Below are positions 22,921 to 33,371 of a DNA stretch of 64,000 nt, one piece after another. Location: assembly GCA_001692895.1 (NCBI GenBank), contig KV748206.1, forward strand, positions 814,434-878,433, read 5' to 3'. The first letter of the stretch is position 1. Every line of letters starts with the position of its first letter. This stretch comes from Cenococcum geophilum 1.58. Lineage: Eukaryota; Ascomycota; Dothideomycetes; Gloniales; Gloniaceae. Below the pieces are notes generated by a model. The model was given only the letters and a program-made list of their open reading frames with translations. It searched no databases and was not told the origin of the DNA. The position numbers were made by a program, and so were the translations under genes.

Positions 22921-24203
22921 ATGGCAAGCTTCGACTCAATCGTGGAAGAAGCCACTACTAGAGGCTCCAAAGGCATTCCCGGCGTTGTCCTCGCTGCCAT
23001 CGACAGAAATGGTAATCCAATACTCTCCACCAACCTCAGATCCCGAGCTCATACTTCACAGGCAACTCACTCTACACCAAATCCTCCGGGCACACATCAC
23101 TCGACCCCTCCGCCCCTACCATCAGCCCCAGCAACATCTTCCGCCTCGCCTCATGCACCAAACTCGTCACCTCAATTGCCGCACTCCAATGCGTCTCACG
23201 CGGCATCCTCTCCCTCGACGACCCCTCTCTCATAACCAAGCACCTCCCCGAACTCGCCTCGCAGCCCATAATCACGCTCAATACCGGCCCAGATGCCTCC
23301 AGCACGCCCTTCCACTACACCCAACCCCGCAACGGCATCACGCTGCGCATGCTGCTCACGCACAGCAGCGGCGTCGGCTACGACCTCGAGGGCCGCCTAA
23401 AAGCCTGGCGCCAGGCGCGCGGCGAGCCCTCCCTCGCCGTCTCCGGCCGCGTCCTCGCCGCCTTCAGCACCCCGCTGCTGTTCGAGCCCGGCGAGGGCAT
23501 GGCGTACGGCGGCGGGCTCGACTGGGCGGGCATCCTGATATCCCGCGCCACGGGACGGAGCCTCGGCGCGTACATGCAGCAGCACATCTTCGCGCCGCTG
23601 GACATGCGCCGCACCACCTTCCGCCCCGCGGAGCGCGCGGACGTCAGCGGTGCGCTGGTGCAGGTGGTGGCGCGCGCGCCGGACGGCTCGCTGGTGCCGT
23701 TTGCGGCGAATGATGAGGCGGCGGAGGAGGGCGGCGGCGGCGGGCTGTATGCGAGCGTCGAGGACTATATGGCGCTGCTGGCGGACTTGCTGCGGGAGGA
23801 GCCGCGGGTGCTGGGGCGCGAGATGGTGGGGCTGCTGTTCGCGACGCAGTTTGCCGAGGGGAGTGCTGCGCTCGGGGGGCTGAAGGCGTGCAGGAATGTG
23901 TATGAGACGATGACTGGGGCGTTGACGAGGGGGTTGAGGGTGAATCATGGGCTGGGGGGTGTGCTGGTGGTGGAAGATGCGATGGGTTTGGGAAGGACGA
24001 ATGGGACGCTAACGTGGGGTGGAAGTTTTGGGCTGATGTGGTTTGTGAACAGGGAGAGGGGAGTGGCGGCCATGTATGCGAGCCAGGTGTTCCCACCGGG
24101 TGATGGGAGGAATGGGGAGTTGATGAGGGGATTTGTTAAGGAGGTTTGGAGCATCCTGGCCGAGCGGGAGGGAGGTGAGAATGTGGGTATATGGTATAGG
24201 TAG
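22921..24203 (+). CDS. Serine beta-lactamase-like hydrolase (class C fold)
   Basis: Exons 22921-23011 and 23062-24203 give 410 aa. In the fungal members of this fold the serine usually acts as esterase or transesterase (for example LovD) rather than on beta-lactams. The nucleophile motif is LASCTK (Ser61-x-x-Lys64), preceded by SPSNIFRLA. The second motif is YGGGLDWAG (Tyr near 178), the Tyr-x-x-x-x-Asp-Trp-Ala-Gly form seen in LovD/EstB-like enzymes. LTHSSGVGYD lies between them. Near the end, TWGGSFGLMWFVN supplies the third-motif region. No signal peptide is seen. The correct start is the ATG at 22921. The 50-nt intron splices G to GC and restores a single frame. Strong GC bias in exon 2 creates long false frames on the minus strand. 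Confidence 0.87.
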
Positions 24204-24533
24204 ATACCCTTTCTCGTCCGTGTGTTGTTTTGAGGTCGTAAAAGGGGCCTTCACCACCAAACTATACCCTAACCGAGGAGCGGTATTTTCTAAAAAGGGG
24301 GTGTGTATGAAGAATAAAACATAAGCTTCATTATTATCGTGAAAAACCCCCTCACTGAGATATATAATAACCATGACCAATTGACCAATTACAAAGTCAA
24401 GTGGATAGTGTCACGTGTATTGGTTGTCTCCACCTGGAAATTCTACGCCACAAATCTACAGTTTCATCAGGTGGTACTCGACCTGGGAAATGGAGTCTTT
24501 AGTCCTTTTGCTCAAGCAAAGTGCCCCGCACTT
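24204..24533. other. Intergenic, no gene recognised
   Basis: About 330 bases of AT-rich DNA between the hydrolase stop and the F-box remnant. No conserved frame or repeat seen. Confidence 0.45.
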
Positions 24534-25165
24534 GAAGCCGAATTCTCCGATCTACCATCCGAGTTAATCATTGAGATCTTTTTTCGAATAGAAAGAAAGC
24601 GGGACTTGTTAAATGTCTCTCTGACGTGCAAAGCGCTTTCTGAGCTCGCAGAGCCTATCATCCACCCACAATATAAGAATACACATGCATATTCCGATGC
24701 CGCCCTCTTTAGGTCGTTTCTACGCCGGACCTTGTTGCACATGTCAAATTGATAGAACTGCGACCATAGACGATAAATAAGTCCCAGATTCGTTTTCTAC
24801 CTGAGCAATTGCCAAAGGATGAACTTAACTACCGTATTTCTTATCGCGAAGCAAGCTCTCCTTATTCAAGGCATCACTCCTCCCGCTACGTTAAATTTTC
24901 CGGATAGCGATGACGAGTGGGATGGCGATTTGGAAGGAATGGCATTCGATGAACGATTTTGCACTATGCTAGATCTAGTGCGACAATGGGCACGCTATCC
25001 GGCTTTCTCAAGAAATGCCGCAAGAAACTTCGATCGCGCAAGAAGCAAGAAGTACTCGAAGTTGGCGCTACTGAGGATGGCACTGCTAAGGAGAGCACTG
25101 CTGAGGAAAACAAAAGACACAAGGCGAATTAGGCACCAGCTGCAGCTGAGAAGACCGTGGTGCTG
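24534..25165 (+). pseudogene. F-box protein remnant, frameshifted
   Basis: The frame from about 24534 encodes an F-box: FSDLPSELIIEIFFRI, then RDLLNVSLTCKALSELAEPII. F-box proteins recruit substrates to SCF ubiquitin ligases. The frame stops at about 24752, but in the +1 frame from about 24715 the expected continuation PDLVAHVKLIELRP can be read. A one-base indel near CGCCGG (about 24712) therefore breaks the gene, and the next codon in that frame is also a stop. Beyond 24770 only patchy coding-like text remains. Length (under 220 codons, against 400-600 for typical fungal F-box proteins) supports decay. Confidence 0.65.
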
Positions 25166-25303
25166 AGAGATCCGCTTAGACCTTATACGGTTACGCAGGC
25201 TGAAAGAGAGCGCTACCAGGGGCTGGTGCTGGGGATGACGGAGAAGCAGATCGCAAGGGCGAATGCGAGACGGCCGGAATCTGCAAAGTCGAAATTATTA
25301 TGA
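25137..25303 (+). pseudogene. Possible C-terminal coding fragment
   Basis: After a TAG, an open stretch reads as a basic, helical tail (RDPLRPYTVTQAERERYQ, then LGMTEKQIARANARRPE) ending at a TAA/TGA cluster. It looks more protein-like than the surrounding DNA, but I know no family and see no start. It may be the tail of the F-box remnant or of an unrelated lost gene. Confidence 0.3.
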
Positions 25304-25839
25304 ATGGACGTTTGCATGATGCCGATATATGTGACATCAAATGGTGAGAGTGAGCCCAAAGCACATCTCAGATACTACTTTATTCTTCCTATTAGACTTA
25401 CCCTGGAAAGTCAACGCAGGTCTTCGGCACATCCCGGTTGCAGCGATTCACTCTCTTTGAAAACACCAGTTGGCCGTCAGGTCTCGAAACCAATGCTCTG
25501 TTCCTAGACACAACAGCTCTACCAAAGTTCTCAAATCGTCGTAGCACCTCCAGTCAGCACAGCGTTCCATTGCTGTAATTCGACGATAAAATGCTTCCTA
25601 TTTCTCAGCGTGGAACTCTTGACTCTTGAACAGGCCTTGGGATCACCAGATCAAATCCTTTGAGATGAAGACACAAGTCAATGCATTCAGCTTCACAAAC
25701 GTAGCAATACCCTTAAGGGCACTTTCTCTTGGTACATATATCAGCCAATGACCAACCTTGGCACTACCCATCCTCTGGAACTCCACTCAGGTCCTCCAAA
25801 AGCCAGACAAGGCATAGCCGGATGGTTGCCAGGCTGGGG
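25304..25839. other. Intergenic, nothing recognised
   Basis: About 540 bp of unique-looking DNA leading up to the solo LTR. No conserved frames seen. Confidence 0.4.
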
Positions 25840-25844
25840 ATAGG

Positions 25845-26073
25845 TGTGGATCGGTAGTCCGTGCACCGATTGTAAGAAAAGAATGAGGACTCTGTCTATT
25901 CAAACTACGAAGAAAAGAAGCTATTTATACATGAGGTAGGTCCAGGCAACTGAGTTAAATTCCATAGACAACTGAGACAAAATAGGTAATAGAAAACGGG
26001 TGGTGAGACCTAGGGTACTAGGCATCAAAGACAGTAGTAAGACGGTGGTAAGAAAACCCGATCTGGATCGACA
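25845..26073 (+). mobile_element. Solo LTR, 229 bp, with 5-bp target duplication
   Basis: Begins TGTGGATCGGTAGTCCGTGC and ends GGATCGACA, imperfect inverted ends. It is flanked on both sides by ATAGG (25840-25844 and 26074-26078). A second copy starts at 60228 and shares the first ~55 bases almost exactly and the same end. No internal domain is present, so it is the product of LTR-LTR recombination. It lies about 100 bp downstream of the GST stop codon. Confidence 0.85.
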
Positions 26074-26176
26074 ATAGGCTAGCGAACAGGACTGAGAGCG
26101 TCATACATGATTGATGTGAAAGGGGTTATGGTATTGACAAACGAATCTCTTAAGATATGGATCGTTAGACTAGCAA

Positions 26177-27592
26177 CTATCCTGTTGTAATGACAGACTC
26201 TTCTTTCTGCAGAATATTCGGCACAGGGCCAACTGGAATAATTCCCTATTTTAATATTTAGCATTCCTACAGGTGGAGTAATCACGTCTTTACGCACTGT
26301 TGGATTAATGAAATTTATACTAGCAAAATAATGAGACTTTATGTGCTCAAAATTCGTCGTTTCGTGAAATGCTGGCAAGTCCCAGTAGAGGTGACGGAGC
26401 CACTTGTGAATTGTGGGATACCCAGATCTGATGTCTCTGATATTTGTCTTGAATAGCTATTACTCAATCAGTATATTTTTAGGTAATTGAAAGTAGTATG
26501 ACCTACTGAAACATAAACCGGGTCAAACCTCACGATTGTAGGAAACAGACGGAGGTCTGCCTCCGTAAATCGATTTCCAAACAGATATGGCCCTTCTGAA
26601 TCCTTCAGGATCCGCTCCACACGATCGAGAGATCGGAAAAGCTTGTTTACGTTCTTTTCGTATGCTTCTTGCGTACTGTATGGATGTATTAGCACCTCAC
26701 TTTTCCTGAATATATGCAACCAAACTTACGTTGCTACACCGCATTTGCTAGGGTCCTAAATATTAGCCGCTGACTTCGCCATAAAAGCCTAATAATAACT
26801 TACTAGACTCCATTGTTTATATCGTCCTTCGGGAGACAGAAATAAGTATCAGTGCAGTCTACAATATAGCGGTTCGTCTTACATAAACCCATTGATTAAG
26901 TTTGTCTATAGCAGGAGCCAGATCTTCCGGCACCAGTTTAATCGACTTATGATCCTCATCCAATAGTACATCAAATTCTGTGGCAAACATGCGAATAATC
27001 TCGCTCGATTCGTTGCTTACGATCGTGTTAGTCTTGATGTCCCAAAGAACAGGGACCGAGAAGCGACCCTGGTAACTATCCCGAGCTCGCAAGTATAGAT
27101 CGTGGATAGCTTCAGCACCATTAATAGGGTCGGGAATAGTATTGATCCCGTTGAGCTTCTCGTCCGGAGTTGCGAACCGCCAACCTATGCCAATAGGTTA
27201 GAAATGCCGAACCAAATCCAGAGAATTGTATCCAGTTTCAATCAGACAAACCTTTTCCACCCAATTCCATATGCCAGTGTACAGACGTGAAACCCACAAT
27301 ATCTTGCAGTCCCTTTAAATGCCATGCAATAAGCGTTCTATGAGCTAGAACTACATTAGTTCTGCCTAGTTTATCTAAAGGTTGGAGAAGTCGAACCCCA
27401 GGGACAAGCGTAGGATACATATAGATGATAGCGTCCTTTTTCTGGCGGGAACTCTGACCCAGGCTTGGAGGAAATGAAGCCACGAAACTGAGTGTCCGGC
27501 CTCTTGAATTCTCCTGTCCTGGAATCTATGACATCCTTCACAGCTTCAAGAGAATTTGGTACAGAGGGAGAAGTAGATGTTGAGGTCGGCAT
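26177..27592 (-). CDS. Xi-class glutathione transferase (glutathionyl-hydroquinone reductase)
   Basis: Reduces glutathionyl-hydroquinones and related quinone conjugates in the cytosol (ECM4/Gto/PcpF family). Eight exons keep frame: 27592-27397, 27344-27252, 27184-26883, 26826-26804, 26747-26730, 26675-26507, 26456-26294 and 26232-26177, giving 339 aa, normal for the class. The N-domain has [14 protein letters not shown] with catalytic Cys63, then [34 protein letters not shown] and, in the C-domain, [38 protein letters not shown] and [14 protein letters not shown]. The last intron (26233-26293) is needed to reach the usual NPT...GPVPNIL ending. Without it the frame runs on to 26079 with unrelated residues. 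Exons 4 and 5 are only 23 and 18 nt. The gene is intact between a solo LTR and a MITE. Confidence 0.88.
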
Positions 27593-28836
27593 ATTTATTT
27601 AGGGCTGAATGTGTTTTATGCAAATAGAAATAGCCTAGGATTTTAGAGCTGCATGGAAGGACGAGATAGATATAGTCGTCATCAAATTGACTACTATTCT
27701 CATTTCAAGAATGATTACCAAGAATATAATGGACTTGACGTGGCATAATAATCATCCTCTACATTATTTGCCGTGACCAAATATATTTAACGAATGAGCG
27801 CCTTAGGGTTATGTAACAAGGCAGGATTTTCACCAACCAAGAGTCGTTTTTATTCGGGTAACTTGGGTTCCGAGATATTTCAAGCTCCAGTTCTGATAAA
27901 TCAACTCGGGCGGCGAGCTTAATAATGTCAACTTAGAGTAATTTTAGCCGCTGATTACTCAAGTACGACGGGATTGGGTAAACTGAAGTGCATAGATGGC
28001 TGCAAAAGCAACTGGACAGCGCTTCTAGTTCTAAGTCAACAATAATCATACACCCCCTAAATGATACGCGTACACCCCCCAATTGATATGCATACACCCC
28101 CTACCCAACCAAATTTAAATCCTTCCACTTCAAGTTAGAATATCACGTGTGTTTGACTTGTTTACACCCAAATCGTGAAAACAACACCACGCGCCCACAC
28201 TTGAATTAACACTTCGCATTTGCCCCCAAGAGCTTGCAATTGTAAAGCGTCGTCGCGGTCGCCCAGGTGGCTCTACGAACCGCATTAATAACCCTACTCA
28301 GCGGGAGCTCTCAGCATTCGAGCAAAACACTGGCTGCACTACCCAGCGCGGGCCGGGCGCAGTCGTGGGCGTGCCGTAGGGGCAATCTACACGTCAAGTA
28401 GAGGCAGCAGCACCGATCTGGTTCTTATAGCGCCTCGCAGAGCACTCCGTAGTCCTACCCCCACCAGTGTACTTAGGACGATCTTGAATGTATTACAGGT
28501 GTTGTATTTTAACACTTTAATTTTCATGATTTGGGGTGTTCGCGCACGGTCCAACTATCGTAGGACTTCACCGTTGGAAGGGATAGACACATGAAATCAC
28601 GTGTATAGGCAGTTAAGCCCGGTAAAGACGTGGACAGGAGAAGGTGCACGGGCCTGAGAGGTTGGTGATTTTCGCATTTCATTCCTTGCATCCAGCATGT
28701 CATTCAACACAATCAGTGGGAATATCTCCGCAAATGCACACCTACACGAGTATTGCTACACCCGACCATAAGGGCTCTATCTGTTGGAAATCAATTATTA
28801 CCACAGTCACGTGATGATTATATAATCATACCAGTA
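27593..28836. other. Intergenic, repeat-derived in part
   Basis: Upstream region of the GST gene. Around 28047-28112 three spaced copies of CATACACCCCC(T/A) alternate with GATA(C/T)GC. A GGGGTGT-type inverted counterpart (TGATTTGGGGTGTTCGCG) occurs near 28530, so 28040-28545 may be a decayed inverted-repeat element. No gene is supported. Confidence 0.4.
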
Positions 28837-29079
28837 CGGAGGACGGAGCAAAAAGAGATTTCCACTTCCTTTTTGGGACTAGTGGCAAACCCCCATAAGG
28901 TCGCTAAAGTTATGGGGGCTCTGTCGCCTGAGTAACGAGGTTTCAGGCAGTCTATGCCCCTAGACCCGCCAAAGGCCCCCAAAGAGGCCCAAAACCTCAG
29001 CAACCTTATGGGCACCTTATGGGGAGAAAACCGCTAGTCCCAAAAAGGAAGGGGAAATCTCTTTCTGCTCCGTCCTCCG
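28837..29079. mobile_element. MITE, 243 bp, about 50-bp inverted ends, TA duplication
   Basis: Left end CGGAGGACGGAGCAAAAAGA and the following bases to about 28888 are matched by the reverse complement of 29028-29079 with only a few mismatches. TA flanks both sides (28835-28836, 29080-29081), as for Tc1/mariner-type elements. The centre has two ACCTTATGG/CCCATAAGG-like motifs. No coding capacity. It is not visibly RIPped. Confidence 0.85.
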
Positions 29080-29294
29080 TATAACGTGTTCTACCAGTTA
29101 GTGGGACACCCTAGTTAGTGGGACACCTCACCAACACCAACACACGTTTTTGTACAATTACTTAACTATAATAAAATTAATTCGATTGAAATCTAGTCTA
29201 TAGACTCTCTAATTTATAGTATATTGACGCCTATTATGGCCTTATATATAGTATTTTAAATACATTAGTAGTGCTTACTATTACACTTAGCTAG

Positions 29295-30975
29295 TGTGAC
29301 GGCTCGAACCATCGAACAAATGTCTCGACAGAGACTTGAACGAATGCTTGCAAGATCAAGCGAACGAATGCTGTATTACGAAGATATTAAGCTAAGGAGC
29401 AAGAGAAGGTGGTAAGGCCACGTCTATATACACACGCCAAGTCTTAAGCGAACCCCTAACTAGGTGACGCGCTCCAGCGCCGTCACATCACCCCCCCCCT
29501 TTGAAAAAGCCTGCCCTCAGGCGTTATTCTCCAGTACTTGCCTACCTTGTATACAGTTGTAGTTATTGCTGTAGGTAGGGCAGCAGTAGTTGATGAGATG
29601 CTGCAGGCAGAGCAGCGAGGGTCAGTTGGAATGCTGCAGGCAAGAGTAGCAGAGGTCTGTTGTAGTACTGCAGGCAGGAGCAGTAGTGGTCGAATTAAGG
29701 TTAAGCTGTAGGCAGAGCAGCAGAAGTTGATAGTGGTACTACAGGCAGAGCAGCAATTGTCAAATTGGATTAACTGCAAGCGTAGCGGCAGATGTCTGTT
29801 CGGGTAGTAGTACGGTACTAGCGGCGATAACGATAGTGGCCGAGCACAGAGCTCGTCTATCGGTTGTCTTGTGATAGCAGGTCGAACGTAGAGCTCGGGC
29901 TATCGATTGGTTGAGTGATCGTAGGCGTAGAGGCACGATCGTTTATCTGGTTTGTAGCAGTACGATGCAAGCGTAAGTTGTGGATCGCAGGCGTATCGGC
30001 ACGATCGTACGGTCGGTGGGACTGTAGGCGTACCGGCACAGTTGTGGTCAGGTCGTAGTAGCAGGCGTATTGGCGCTACTATTGTCTAGTATATAGATCG
30101 TATGCATATCGGCACGATCGGTAGTTAATAGCAGAGTGATGCCAGCGTTGGTAGTCCTAGCTAATTTCGTTCCTTAAAGCTCGTATAGCTCAGTATTAGT
30201 CGGGGTTGTTCCTCACAGACAGTGGCTGAGTATTAGTTGACTTCTACGTAGCCTAACAGTTTGAACAAATGCCTAAGAAGGCTTAAACGCAGCCAATGAC
30301 TTAGTATTAATTAACGTCGTTCTCGCAGATAGTATCTTAGTATCAGCCGATGTCGTTCCTCGCAGCATACGTAGCTTAGTGTCTGTCAAAAAGGACTATT
30401 TAGGTAGCAGTACGGTGCNAGCGTCCGTAGACGTACGGTCGTTCGGTCGGTCGGTCGATCGATCGTCGACAGATATACGCGTTAGACGCGTCGTCGTCGT
30501 TCGGTCGATAGGTCGGTCGGTAGGCACACGCGTTCGGTTGACGGATATACGCGTTGCTTGGTCGGTCGACGAGCTCGTACGGTCAAAAAGAGGTTACTGC
30601 CCGGCACGTGCTTCCCCATAGCATAGGCGGCCGTTAGGTAGAAAGAATCGAAATAAAAACAAAAAAGAAACATAAGGGTGCCTGCACGGTATAGGGACTA
30701 AGCTTCTCGCAACCTAGCTACTGGACTTCGTGACCTGAGACATAATACCGCAGCCTGCATATAACTGGGGAGCTTAATATAATGTAACGGCTCGAACCAT
30801 TGAACAAATGTCTCGACAGAGACTTGAACGAATGCTTGCAAGATTAAGCGAACGAATGCTGTATTATGAAGATATTAAGCTAAGGAGCAAGAGAAGGTGG
30901 TGAGGCCACGTCTATATACACACGCCAAGTCTTAAGCGAACCCCTGACTAGGTGACGCGCTCCAGCGCCGTCACA
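29295..30975. mobile_element. TRIM-type non-coding LTR element with 193-bp LTRs
   Basis: Two direct repeats, 29295-29487 and 30783-30975, both 193 bp, begin TGTGACGGCTCG/TGTAACGGCTCG and end GCGCCGTCACA. They differ at only a handful of sites, mostly C/T. A perfect 5-bp duplication GCTAG flanks the whole (29290-29294, 30976-30980). The 1.3-kb interior has no polyprotein frame. It consists of CTGCAGGCAGAGCAGCAG-type repeats (about 29560-29780), variants of GGCGTA(C/T)(C/T)GGCAC (about 29925-30115) and a CGGTCGGTCGATCG patch (about 30430-30570). The interior keeps CpG and CAG motifs, so it escaped heavy RIP, unlike its surroundings. Confidence 0.88.
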
Positions 30976-30980
30976 GCTAG

Positions 30981-32140
30981 TATAGTTCTAATTAGCCTCC
31001 TACTTAACACTTTCTAAGCTTTAAACTAGAAGCTAGCCTTACTTAGCCTATAGAACACCTCCTTGCGCAATATACCTTTAGCGTTACTACTACTTCTACT
31101 TTTAACGTTAATTTGCTATATAAAGCTCTAAATTCTCCTTTATAAATATAACTGCTAAATATATAGCTATCTAGCATTCTTTAACGAGTTAATTAACTAC
31201 TTAACTAGTAGGGCTCTATAACTAACGCTAAAGGAGGTCTTATATAAGCCTTACCTATTACTTTAGTTAAGTAGTAGTATAGGGCGTTTCTAATGTCTAT
31301 AAAGGTGCTGCTCCGTAGCTATACCTAGCGAGGAAGGCGTCTTAGTAACTATAAGCGATAATAGGACGCGCTTAGGATTGTACGGTACTAGGCCTATAGC
31401 AAAAAATTTACTTTTAATATTCTAATCTATAAAGATGGATAGCCGTACCTTTATATATATTGTGAGGAAGTCTTCTTTATTAATATAGTAGATTCCTTAA
31501 CGGGTAAGTTTTTAAACCTCCTGCCCGTATAAGCGCTTTAGAGGGAAGAAGTAGCCTATATTAAGTAGTTAGAGAAGATATAATATATACGTAAGTATAT
31601 AGAGCGTAATAATCTTATTTACTATATAATACTAATTAAATTCTAGTGTTATATAGCTATTATGGCCGTTAAGGATAAGTAAATAGTAGGCTCCCTTTAT
31701 ATAAGACTCTATATATATATTAAAGTGCTTAATCTATTTATACCCTAGCTTATCTATTATTTAGCTATTATTACTAACGGCGAGTACCTAGTTAGGAGGT
31801 AGGCCCTAATACTAGCCTAACTAGTAGACCTTTCCTATAAGGATAATAAAGGGCAGAATCGTCTAGCTAAAAGTATTAACTCCTTTAATTACTATTACTT
31901 ATTTATAATTACCTAGTTATATAATAACTACTTAGCTAATAGTATTAGAGCTTATAACTACTTTTAATATTATAGCTAGCTCCTTTACTAATAACATTAC
32001 ACTAAGGAGCTCTTGCTGTACCTGGCCTAAAAAGACTAAAACCAACCAAAAGAACTCTGAAAAACATCTAGAGAATCCCCTTAAGATGCATGCATCGCAG
32101 GGGAGGCACACGTTAAATAACGGTGGTTTGTACTCGCGCG
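30981..32140. other. RIP-degraded repeat, family not recognised
   Basis: Very TpA-rich. The plus strand has stretches of coding-like text interrupted by TAA/TAG (for example LVDLSYKDNKGQNRLAKSIN near 31815-31880, continuing FNYYYLFITT-LYNNYLANSIRAYNYF to about 31970). I do not recognise the protein. It may be the transposase of the element bounded by 29084 and 43970, or another insert. Confidence 0.35.
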
Positions 32141-33001
32141 CGTCTACTAGAACTACGCCTAGTAATAGCCCTCCATAACAAGAACGGGCGAATACCACAC
32201 TATAAAGTGGAAAGACCTCTATTAAAAAGGCATCTAATAAAATATAAAGCCTATTAGACGCGTCTAGTATCTATAGTTATAGGGAAGTAACTATTAGCTA
32301 TAACGAACTAATATAGCTAGTAGAATAGCTCCGCCAGTTTAGTAAACCTTAGGCGCCCCTCTAGTAAACCCTTAATTAAATCCTCTAACGGCTAAGCAAA
32401 ATTAAAAATAAATAAAACCCCTCTTTATTGGCGAACCGCACCTAGGCTACTATAGCTACGCGTCCACAGTATAGGGAACCTACCCCCCTAAAGACTATAT
32501 CTGGGTATATAATTATAATATAACTAAATATAGAAAAAGCAGAGGGGCTTAGGGGATAATTAGAAATAGAAGTCCTTATAGAGATTTATAAAGAGGTCTA
32601 TAACGCTATTATAGTCTAATACCTTAGGAGCGGAGATATTAGAGTTACCCTAAGGGACTAATAGGTAAAGGAATAAGCCGTTAGGGTAAGGGACAGGCTA
32701 GGAGAACGTATTAGCATAAAAGTGCTCCGCGAAGATTACCTAGTTAAAGTCCTAGCGGTTCCCCTAAGCCTTAAGGTAGAAAAGGGACGCTAGGTGGACA
32801 ACATAGTAACTATATATAAGATAGTAAAACAAACGGAACGCCTTATACTAGAATTTAAGATTACCTAAATCTAATAGCTTTAACAGGAAAATATAAACTA
32901 AGTATATAATAAGAATAATAAAAGAATATAAGGGTTGCTAAAGACTTGCTAGGGAAACGCCGGTTAAACGTATATCTCCCTTATTATTAGCATATATACA
33001 C

Positions 33002-33371
33002 TATCACGGAGTGAGTATAAGCGACGATAATATATAGCAAAGTAGATATTATTAAGCTATATATATAAACTATGTAATAAGATTAAGACGTTATATAAGG
33101 AAAGAAGGTAGGAAACGGGAAGAAAGGGCATATATTGTTGACTTAGTTGCTTAGTTAATATATACATAGGGCAGAATAGGGTTCAGGTCGTAGTCTTAGC
33201 AGAACTTAGTAGAATTTGGTAAAACTTGGCAGAATATAGCAGAATGCCGTAGATTGCCATTAAATTGCCATTAAATTGCCGTTAGATTGCTATTTCGCGG
33301 TTAGTCTCTAATTGCTAAGTTAGTGGAAATAGGTAAACGTATGCAAGGTATTACGGGGGTATCCCGTAACA
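33002..33371 (-). repeat. Gypsy 3' LTR
   Basis: 370 bp, same length as its partner at 38503. It contains short internal repeats (GCAGAAC/TTGGTAGAA and ATTGCCATTAA units near 33200-33290). Differences between the two LTRs are almost all C/T or G/A, so they reflect RIP and cannot be used to date the insertion. Confidence 0.88.

Noticed and set aside
23397-24096. Several long frames on both strands opposite the serine hydrolase
   Set aside because: Composition shadows in a very GC-rich exon. Only the plus-strand frame with SxxK and YxxxxDW motifs is coding.
26079-26176. Extended C-terminus of the GST
   Set aside because: The residues are unlike any Xi-class GST, and a good donor/acceptor pair restores the normal ending at 26177.
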